From contig NZ_JAMBEP010000001.1 of NCBI RefSeq assembly GCF_023374055.1, positions 1,736,001 to 1,800,000 on the forward strand: a stretch of 64,000 nucleotides of DNA, in the 5' to 3' direction. Source of the DNA: Luteimonas galliterrae. GTDB taxonomy: Bacteria; Pseudomonadota; Gammaproteobacteria; Xanthomonadales; Xanthomonadaceae. The notes beneath the pieces were generated by a model that saw only the letters and a list, made by a program, of their open reading frames with translations, was not told the DNA's origin and searched no databases. The translations under genes were made by a program, and so were the position numbers. This document shows positions 57,997 through 64,000 of this stretch, one piece after another; position 1 is the stretch's first letter, and each line of letters opens with the position of its first letter.

Positions 57997-58904
57997 CAGA
58001 AGTAGCCCTCCTGCTTTTTCTTCTCCATCGAGGCCGTCGGGTCGTGGTCGATCACCCGGCCCTGCCGTTCCGATGTGGTGGCGACCAGCATCTCGGCGAT
58101 GACCTTCTCCAGCGTATCGGCTTCGGATTCGATCGCGCCGGTCAGCGGATAGCAGCCGAGCGTGCGGAAGCGCACCTTCCTGAGCGCCGGGCGCTCGCCT
58201 TTGGCCAAGGGCAGGCGCTCGTCGTCGACCAGGATCAGCGCGCCGTCGCGCTCCACCACCGGCCGCTCGGCCGCGAAGTACAACGAAGGCACCGGTATCT
58301 TCTCGCGGTAGATGTACAGCCAGACATCGAGTTCGGTCCAATTGGAGAGCGGAAATACGCGCACCGATTCGCCTTTGCGCACGCGGGTGTTGTACAGGTT
58401 CCACAATTCCGGGCGCTGGTTCTTCGGATCCCAGCGGTGCCTGTCGTTGCGGAAGGAGAAGATGCGTTCCTTGGCGCGCGACTTTTCCTCGTCGCGGCGC
58501 GCGCCGGCGATGGCCGCGTCGAAACGCCATTTGTCCAGCGCCTGCTTCAACGCCTGCGTCTTCATCAGATCTGTGTGGACGGCGGCGCCGTGGGTGATCG
58601 GTCCCACGCCCTGGGCCACGCCGTCGAGATTGGTGTACGTGCGCAGTTCCAGGCCGGTCTGCGCCGCGCGCAGGTCGCGGAAAGCGATCATTTCGCGGAA
58701 TTTCCAGCCGGTGTCCACGTGCAGCAGCGGGATCGGCGGCCGGGCCGGATGGAAGGCCTTCAGCAGCAGGTGGAACAGTACCGAGCTGTCCTTGCCGACC
58801 GAATACAGCATCACCGGATTGCGCAATTCGGCCACGACCTCACGCAGGATGTGGAGGCTTTCGGCTTCCAGCCGGTCGAGGTGGGAAAGCGTGGAAGGGG
58901 TCAC
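57996..58904 (-). CDS. cysD: Sulfate adenylyltransferase subunit 2
   Basis: PP-loop ATPase subunit of ATP sulfurylase. The 302-residue protein has [21 protein letters not shown] (the SVGKDS PP-loop, about residues 31-50), [38 protein letters not shown] and [14 protein letters not shown]. The start is the GTG at 58904. A TAATAT -10 box lies 29 bases upstream. It heads the cysD-cysNC operon and is divergent from etfB. Confidence 0.94.
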   Translation of the reverse strand: MTPSTLSHLDRLEAESLHILREVVAELRNPVMLYSVGKDSSVLFHLLLKAFHPARPPIPLLHVDTGWKFREMIAFRDLRAAQTGLELRTYTNLDGVAQGVGPITHGAAVHTDLMKTQALKQALDKWRFDAAIAGARRDEEKSRAKERIFSFRNDRHRWDPKNQRPELWNLYNTRVRKGESVRVFPLSNWTELDVWLYIYREKIPVPSLYFAAERPVVERDGALILVDDERLPLAKGERPALRKVRFRTLGCYPLTGAIESEADTLEKVIAEMLVATTSERQGRVIDHDPTASMEKKKQEGYF

Positions 58905-58933
58905 GACGGCCTGGGAAGCGGGACAAGTCCGGC

Positions 58934-58939
58934 ATATTA
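58934..58939 (-). promoter_or_regulatory. Candidate -10 box for cysD-cysNC
   Basis: TAATAT on the minus strand in the cysD/etfB gap; I see no CysB site. Confidence 0.4.
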
Positions 58940-59055
58940 GCCCCGCCGTTCAGCGTGCAGGGCGCGGCGCGGACCCTGAACTGGTTCCTTCTCGCCATGA
59001 GCTTATGCCGGGCCCTGCGCGTCCGGCCGGGTCGCACGGCCGGGGCCGGACCCGT

Positions 59056-59061
59056 TAAAAT
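59056..59061 (+). promoter_or_regulatory. Candidate -10 box for etfBA
   Basis: TAAAAT, giving a leader of about 58 bases before the etfB ATG. Confidence 0.45.
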
Positions 59062-59125
59062 CCTGGGTTCCCGCATTCCAGGCCGGCCGCGAGGCCCGCC
59101 GACCCCCACAAGGACTCCCGGCACG

Positions 59126-59872
59126 ATGAAGATTCTCGTCGGCTACAAGCGCGTGGTGGACTTCAATGTCCGCATCCAGGTCAAGCCGGACGGTTCCGGC
59201 GTGGTCACCGACGGCGTCAAGCTGTCGGCCAACCCTTTCGACGACATTGCCCTGGAAGAAGCCCTGCGTCTGCGCGACAAGGGCATCGCCACCGAAGTCG
59301 TGGTCGCCACGATCGCCCCGGCCGACGCCCAGGCCCATCTGCGCAACGGCTTGGCGATGGGCGCCAACCGCGCCATCCACGTGGTATCCGACCAGCCCAT
59401 CCAGCCGCTGACCGCGGCCCGCACCCTGCTCAAGCTGATCGAGAAGGAACAGCCGGACATCGTCATCCTGGGCAAGCAGGCGATCGACGACGACGCCAAC
59501 CAGACCGGGCAGATGCTGGCCACGCTGTGGGGCCGTCCGCAGGCCACTTTCGCTTCCAAGCTTGAGGTGGCGGACGGCAAGGCCACGGTGACCCGCGAGG
59601 TCGACGCCGGACTGGAAACGCTGGAAGTCGACCTGCCGGCCGTCGTCACCACCGATTTACGTCTTAATGAGCCCCGCTTCATCAAGCTGCCCGACATCAT
59701 GAAGGCCAAGAGCAAGCCGCTGGAAACGATCGCCTTCGCCGATCTCGGCGTGGATACCGGCGACACCCTCAAGACCACCCATTACGCGCCCCCGCCCAAG
59801 CGCAGCAAGGGCGTGATGGTGAAGGACGCGGCCGAACTGGTCGCCGCACTCAAGCAGAAGGGGTTGCTGTAA
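59126..59872 (+). CDS. etfB: Electron transfer flavoprotein, beta subunit
   Basis: AMP-binding subunit of the heterodimeric ETF that collects electrons from acyl-CoA and other dehydrogenases. The 248-residue protein has ILVGYKRVVDFNVRI, NPFDDIALEEALRLRDKG, ILGKQAIDDDANQTGQMLATL (the etfB signature) and DLPAVVTTDLRLNEPRFIKLPDIMKAK. The ATG at 59126 starts the conserved N-terminus; the open frame upstream is not family-like. It overlaps etfA by TAATG. Confidence 0.96.
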   Translation: MKILVGYKRVVDFNVRIQVKPDGSGVVTDGVKLSANPFDDIALEEALRLRDKGIATEVVVATIAPADAQAHLRNGLAMGANRAIHVVSDQPIQPLTAARTLLKLIEKEQPDIVILGKQAIDDDANQTGQMLATLWGRPQATFASKLEVADGKATVTREVDAGLETLEVDLPAVVTTDLRLNEPRFIKLPDIMKAKSKPLETIAFADLGVDTGDTLKTTHYAPPPKRSKGVMVKDAAELVAALKQKGLL

Positions 59873-60810
59873 TGAGCAAGGTACTGATCGTCGCCGAACA
59901 CCTGGGCGGCAAGCTCAACGCCTCCACCGCCAAGTGCGTGTCGGCGGCCCAGGCGCTGAAGCCCGAAGCCATCGACATCGTCGTGCTGGCTGCCGATCCA
60001 TCCGGCGTCGCGGCCGAAGCCGCGCAGATCGCCGGCGTCGCCAAGGTGCTAGCCGTCGCCAACGCCGCGAACGCCGATGCGATCGCGCAGATCCAGGCAC
60101 CGCAAATCGCCAAGCTCGCCGCCGGTTACAGCCACGTCTTCGGCCCCAGCACCACGTTCGGCAAAGACTTGATGCCCTGTGTCGCCGCCCTGCTCGGCGT
60201 GGCGCAGGTATCCGACGTGATGGCGGTGGAAGGCAGTCACACCTTCAAGCGGCCGATCTACGCCGGCAACGCCATCGTCACGGTCGAAGCGCCGGCCGAC
60301 CACGCCGTGGTCGCCACCGTGCGCACCGCCTCCTGGCCGGAAGCGGCCAAGGGCGGCAGCGCCGCGGTCGAAGCGGCATCGGTCGACGCCGCATTGCCTA
60401 CGCATACCCGCTATGTCGGTCTCGCCGCAGGCAAGTCCGACCGCCCCGATCTGCAGAGCGCCAAGCGCGTGGTGTCCGGCGGCCGCGGCGTCGGCTCGGC
60501 GGACAACTTCAAGATCATCTACGACTTCGCCGACAAGCTCGGCGCCGCCGTCGGCGCCTCGCGCGCGGCCGTCGACGCCGGCTACGTGCCCAACGAGCTG
60601 CAGGTCGGCCAGACCGGCAAGATCATCGCGCCCGATCTGTACATCGCCATCGGCATCAGCGGCGCCATCCAGCACCTGACCGGCATCAAGGACGCCGGTA
60701 CCATCGTCGCGATCAACAAGGATGCGGACGCGCCGATCTTCGAGATTGCCGATATCGGGCTGGTGGGGGATCTTTTCAAACTGTTGCCAGAGCTGCAGCA
60801 GGCTCTATGA
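59872..60810 (+). CDS. etfA: Electron transfer flavoprotein, alpha subunit
   Basis: FAD-binding subunit. The 312-residue protein has [20 protein letters not shown], the FAD domain with [71 protein letters not shown], and [21 protein letters not shown] at the C-terminus. It is co-translated with etfB. The stop overlaps the next gene (ATGA), so the glycan genes begin without a gap. In Xanthomonas etfA marks one edge of the LPS locus. Confidence 0.96.
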   Translation: MSKVLIVAEHLGGKLNASTAKCVSAAQALKPEAIDIVVLAADPSGVAAEAAQIAGVAKVLAVANAANADAIAQIQAPQIAKLAAGYSHVFGPSTTFGKDLMPCVAALLGVAQVSDVMAVEGSHTFKRPIYAGNAIVTVEAPADHAVVATVRTASWPEAAKGGSAAVEAASVDAALPTHTRYVGLAAGKSDRPDLQSAKRVVSGGRGVGSADNFKIIYDFADKLGAAVGASRAAVDAGYVPNELQVGQTGKIIAPDLYIAIGISGAIQHLTGIKDAGTIVAINKDADAPIFEIADIGLVGDLFKLLPELQQAL

Positions 60811-61955
60811 AGCCCGAGGGCGGCAGCAACGCCATTGCGCTGATCGGCCCGATGCCGCCGCATCGCGGCGGCATCGCTCAATACGGTCTGCGCTTGCACC
60901 AAGCGCTGCGGAACCGGCTCGATGCAACTACCTTCGCGTTCAAAAGGCAGTATCCCGCGTGGTTGTATCCGGGCGAGTCGGACATCGATCCGGGCTCGGA
61001 ACGCATCCTTGACGGCAACGTCCGCTACATCATCGATTCGCTCAATCCGCTGACTTGGTTCCGGGCTGCCGAAGAGATAGCTGCGTTGCGCCCCACCGCG
61101 GCAGTGATGCAGTGGTGGACGGTATTCTGGTGGCCGGCGTTCGCGCTTATCGCGATTCGGCTGCGTGGCAAGGGAATTCCGGTGATCCTGCTCTGCCACA
61201 ACGTCGTCGACCACGAGACGTCTTCGTGGAAGGAATGGCTTTCCACAAGCATCCTCTCGCTCGCAAGCGGCTTTATCGTGCATTCCAACGAGCATCGCGA
61301 TCTGCTGGCGGCGCGCTTCGTCGGGCGGCCGATCATGCAAGCCGCGATTCCCGCCTACGCCGACCATCCGCAGCCGTCTCGCAAGCTGGCCAAGCGCGGA
61401 AGGCTGGATCTGCTCTTCTTCGGCTTTTTACGGCCGTACAAAGGCTTGGACGTGCTGCTGGACGCACTGGAACTTCTAGACGACCGCGAGATCTACCTGA
61501 CCGTGGCCGGCGAAGCGTGGGAGGACTGCGCGGCGACCGTCGAACGCATGCGCAAGGCGGCCAAGGACAATCTCGAACTGCACCTAGAGTTCGTCCCGGC
61601 CGATCTCGCCGCAGCCTTGTTCGATCGCGCCGACGCGGTGGTGTTGCCCTACGAAAGAGCGTCAGGAAGCGCGGTCGTGGCGCTGGCCTACAACTTCGAC
61701 AAGCCCGTCATCGCCAGCCGCGTCGGAGGCTTGCTGGATGCGGTCGTCGAGGGCGAGACCGGCTTCTTCTTTTCGCCGGGGAATCCGCGCGAACTGGCCG
61801 ATATCTTGTCCGCTCTGGATCGCCCACGCCTGCAGGAACTCGCGCACGGCGTGGCGAGCTATCGAAGCAGCCACGGCTGGGATCGGTTCGCCGAGGCCGT
61901 GGACGATTTGGCCGGCCAAGTAGGCGGCGACAAGAATGCCCGGAGTAGGCCATGA
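60807..61955 (+). CDS. Family 4 glycosyltransferase
   Basis: A 382-residue GT-B fold retaining glycosyltransferase. It has [24 protein letters not shown] at the N-terminus, [13 protein letters not shown] and [16 protein letters not shown] in the acceptor domain. The donor domain has [64 protein letters not shown] and [10 protein letters not shown]. No transmembrane helix is clear, so it likely works at the cytoplasmic face. Its start overlaps etfA (ATGA) and its stop overlaps the FkbM gene. The sugar is unknown; mannose is plausible given manC nearby. Confidence 0.9.
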   Translation: MKPEGGSNAIALIGPMPPHRGGIAQYGLRLHQALRNRLDATTFAFKRQYPAWLYPGESDIDPGSERILDGNVRYIIDSLNPLTWFRAAEEIAALRPTAAVMQWWTVFWWPAFALIAIRLRGKGIPVILLCHNVVDHETSSWKEWLSTSILSLASGFIVHSNEHRDLLAARFVGRPIMQAAIPAYADHPQPSRKLAKRGRLDLLFFGFLRPYKGLDVLLDALELLDDREIYLTVAGEAWEDCAATVERMRKAAKDNLELHLEFVPADLAAALFDRADAVVLPYERASGSAVVALAYNFDKPVIASRVGGLLDAVVEGETGFFFSPGNPRELADILSALDRPRLQELAHGVASYRSSHGWDRFAEAVDDLAGQVGGDKNARSRP

Positions 61956-62701
61956 ATCCCATCTTCAACGTCGCGCGCAGCATGCAGAATGCGGCACTGC
62001 TGCTTCCACGCCACTGGCAACTACCGCTGCGCTACCGAGTGCAAAGCCTCGTGGGGGGGCTGGAGCCGGAATTCAAAGTTCTAGCGGATATCGTGCCGCG
62101 CGGACGCGCCGCCATCGACGTGGGCGCGAACATGGGCGTTTACACATATGCGCTCGCACGCATCGCGATGCATGTCCACGCCGTCGAACCGCAAACGGCG
62201 TGCTGCGAGACAATCGCCGCTTGGGCCGAGGGGCGCGGCAACGTCGAAGTGCACAACATAGGGGCGGGCGCCGCGGCAGGCCGGCTGACGCTTTACATCC
62301 CCTGCCCCGGCGGCAAGCCGCTGGGTACGCGCGCCTCGTTCATACCGGTGCAGGGCGAGCACATGGAAACTTTCGTGCCGGTGCGCCCGCTGGATGAGCT
62401 CGGCGTGCGCGATGTCGGCTTCATCAAGATCGATGCGGAAGGCTTCGAACGCGACGTGCTCAAGGGCGCCAAGGGCCTGCTCGACCGCGACAGGCCGAAC
62501 GTCCTCATCGAGATCGATCCGCAACGCTTGCCCGCAGCTGAATTCCAGGCGACTTTCGAATTGCTGGAATCGCTCGGCTACGATGCGCACTATTACGACG
62601 GGAAAGCCCTGATTCCCTGTGACGCATCCGTGCAGGCGAAGCAGCCGCATCGATACAATTTCATCTTCAAGCCGCGGCTCGCGGAAGGGAAGACGCGATG
62701 A
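61952..62701 (+). CDS. FkbM family methyltransferase
   Basis: A 249-residue SAM methyltransferase. It has RAAIDVGANMGVYTYALARIAMHVHAVEPQ (motif I and the acidic residue), then VGFIKIDAEGFERDVLKGAKGLL, the FkbM signature, and NVLIEIDPQRL. In surface polysaccharide loci such enzymes put O-methyl groups on sugars. The ATG overlaps the upstream stop (ATGA) and its stop overlaps the next start. Confidence 0.9.
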   Translation: MNPIFNVARSMQNAALLLPRHWQLPLRYRVQSLVGGLEPEFKVLADIVPRGRAAIDVGANMGVYTYALARIAMHVHAVEPQTACCETIAAWAEGRGNVEVHNIGAGAAAGRLTLYIPCPGGKPLGTRASFIPVQGEHMETFVPVRPLDELGVRDVGFIKIDAEGFERDVLKGAKGLLDRDRPNVLIEIDPQRLPAAEFQATFELLESLGYDAHYYDGKALIPCDASVQAKQPHRYNFIFKPRLAEGKTR

Positions 62702-63450
62702 ACGACGGCGCATACTCTCCGGCGGACAGGAAGGCGCACGTGATCCTGGATACGGAATCGCGCGTGCAGAAAGCCAGGAAGATCGTCAATCTGCTCGGCG
62801 AAAACAGGATCCGGTCAGCGCGCAGGATACTGGAGATCGGCTGCGGTTCCGGGGTAATCGCCAGCGCTTTGGCCGCACTCGGCGAAGGCCGCATCGAGGT
62901 GCATGCCGTTGACGTGGAAGACAACCGGACCGAGACCGACAACTATCGGTTTCACCTGGTCGGGAGCGCCGCCCTGCCGTTCGACGACGGCCATTTCGAC
63001 ATCGTCGTTAGCAACTACGTCATCGAGCATGTGGGGACGCCGGAGGAACAGGCCATTCACCTGCGCGAGATCGAACGGGTGCTCAGCGAAGCGGGTGTCG
63101 CCTATCTCGGCATACCCAACAAGTGGAGGCTCGTCGAGCCTCACTACCGTTTGCCGTTTCTGAGCTGGTTTCCGCAATCCCTCAGCGACCGCTATGTTCG
63201 CTGGAGCGGGCGCGGCACCCATTACGACTGCATCCCGCTCAGCTTGGGTCATGCGCAGGATCTGTTGGCCGGGGCGAAACTCGATTCCCGCAACATCACG
63301 CTTGCTGCTTTGCGCGAAACGTTGGCGGTGGAGAAGCCGGACAGTGCCGTCGCACGCCTGATCAACAATTTCGCCCCGGACTGGCTGCTCGCGCTCGGCC
63401 TGCCGATCATGCCGGTTTACATTTTCCTGCTCAGCAAACAGCAGGCGTGA
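62698..63450 (+). CDS. Class I SAM-dependent methyltransferase
   Basis: A 250-residue protein with Methyltransf_11-type motifs: SARRILEIGCGSGVIASALAAL (about residues 40-61), HAVDVEDNRTE and IVVSNYVIEHVGTPEEQAIHLREIERVL. The C-terminal part has aromatic and hydrophobic stretches (LLALGLPIMPVYIFLL) that may associate with membrane. It is probably a second glycan-modifying methyltransferase. It overlaps the FkbM gene by ATGA. Confidence 0.85.
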   Translation: MNDGAYSPADRKAHVILDTESRVQKARKIVNLLGENRIRSARRILEIGCGSGVIASALAALGEGRIEVHAVDVEDNRTETDNYRFHLVGSAALPFDDGHFDIVVSNYVIEHVGTPEEQAIHLREIERVLSEAGVAYLGIPNKWRLVEPHYRLPFLSWFPQSLSDRYVRWSGRGTHYDCIPLSLGHAQDLLAGAKLDSRNITLAALRETLAVEKPDSAVARLINNFAPDWLLALGLPIMPVYIFLLSKQQA

Positions 63451-63499
63451 AGTCGCCGCACGAGCGCACCGCCACTGCAACCATGAAACGCCATTCGCC

Positions 63500-64000
63500 A
63501 TGACCGATATCGAAGAACAGATCCGCATGCATTCCGGCGAGTACGTCGACGACTACGAACGCAAGCCGATCTCGAGGATCGCGCGCCTCGTACCGCGGAT
63601 GGCGCTGGGCAACGGAGAGGAACTGGCCGATTTCGCCTGCGGCAACGCCATGCTGCTCCCGGTCACCTATCGCCTCGTGAAACACTACCACGGCGTCGAT
63701 TTCTCTCCGGATTTCATCGCAGCGGCAAAGCGGCGCGCGCAGTCTTTGGGGGCCGACAACGCCACCTTTTACTGCCAGGACATCATCGATTTCTGCGGCG
63801 CCCGGCCCGAGGCGTTCGATGTGGCGACGGCACTCGATTTCTCGGAGCATATCGACGACGACGACTTCGTAGCCATATTCTCGGCGATACGTTCTTCGCT
63901 GCGCCCGAACGGACGCTTGTACCTGCACACTCCCAATCTGACGTTCTTCCTCGAACTCCTCAAACAGCGCGGCATCTTGCGCCAGTTCCCGCAGCACATC
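63500..64000 (+). CDS. SAM-dependent methyltransferase, 5' part
   Basis: Open from ATG at 63500 to the end of the window (167 codons), no stop seen. It has ELADFACGNAMLLP as motif I, YHGVDFSPDFIAAAKRRAQSLG, an acidic strand (CQDIIDF), LDFSEHIDDDDFVAIFSAI and RPNGRLYLHTP. A short ATG at 63483 stops after six codons. It is 50 bases after the previous gene, so the set is one operon. It is a third or fourth methyltransferase of the locus. Confidence 0.85.
   Translation, partial: MTDIEEQIRMHSGEYVDDYERKPISRIARLVPRMALGNGEELADFACGNAMLLPVTYRLVKHYHGVDFSPDFIAAAKRRAQSLGADNATFYCQDIIDFCGARPEAFDVATALDFSEHIDDDDFVAIFSAIRSSLRPNGRLYLHTPNLTFFLELLKQRGILRQFPQHI

Noticed and set aside
53611-58005. A 1464-codon open frame on the plus strand across manC and cysNC
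   Set aside because: It is the shadow of several real genes in high-GC DNA: the composition is arginine and alanine rich, with no domain, and it runs antisense to clear manC and cysNC.
58905-59125. Small RNA in the cysD/etfB gap
   Set aside because: GC-rich stems exist but no terminator or promoter pair other than the -10 boxes of the flanking genes.

Overview
The window looks like chromosome of a high-GC gammaproteobacterium of the Xanthomonadaceae, most like Lysobacter. The grounds are the gene orders rsmI-lpoA-yraN, glyA-nrdR-ribD, pepA-holC-valS opposite lptFG, xerD-dsbC, and etfBA next to polysaccharide genes. Further support comes from a long-form FGAM synthase (purL), a xanthomonad-style ribBA, and many short GC-rich palindromes between genes. 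I found no rRNA, tRNA, insertion sequence, prophage or CRISPR array.

Layout. 1-4289 (mostly +): the 5' end of rsmI, then lpoA, yraN, a repeat-filled gap and an FAD-linked oxidase. 4434-12971 (-): one long run, glyA, nrdR, a secreted protein, ribD, a methyltransferase, an FMN riboswitch, ribE, ribBA, ribH, nusB and thiL. Most junctions overlap by a few bases, so riboflavin and thiamine cofactor synthesis are tied together. 13129-17174 (+): lpxO, ettA, a membrane protein and pyrF. 17332-26421 (-): two glycosyltransferase-like genes, purL, an NTF2-like protein, dsbC and xerD. 26469-32166: an RDD protein, lptG/lptF (LPS export) and, divergently, pepA and holC.

32324-40971: valS, whose 3' third has much lower GC than the rest, an accessory acyltransferase, the rimI / psi-like / pssA run, two DUF4124 proteins and proS. 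41957-46885: a ThrE-type exporter, divergent from a four-gene Mla/Pqi-like lipid transport operon. 46990-54436: alkB, ETF-ubiquinone oxidoreductase, a secreted metzincin with C-terminal repeats, a two-subunit 3-oxoacid CoA-transferase and a DcsG-like ATP-grasp ligase. 54577-64000: manC, cysD-cysNC, etfB-etfA, then a run of overlapping genes (glycosyltransferase and three methyltransferases) that looks like the edge of an LPS O-antigen or exopolysaccharide locus. The window ends inside it.

Most notable observations. (1) Five genes at the head of a transcription unit carry a TAnnnT -10 box exactly six bases before the ATG, which predicts leaderless transcripts. (2) A composite element of about 540-750 bp with paired hairpins occurs four times between genes; three copies carry a 15-bp tandem repeat in 3, 4 and 7 units. 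(3) A dispersed palindromic repeat is translated in frame inside purL. (4) valS is a compositional mosaic. (5) An 89-residue protein beside rimI looks like a minimal DNA polymerase III psi subunit.
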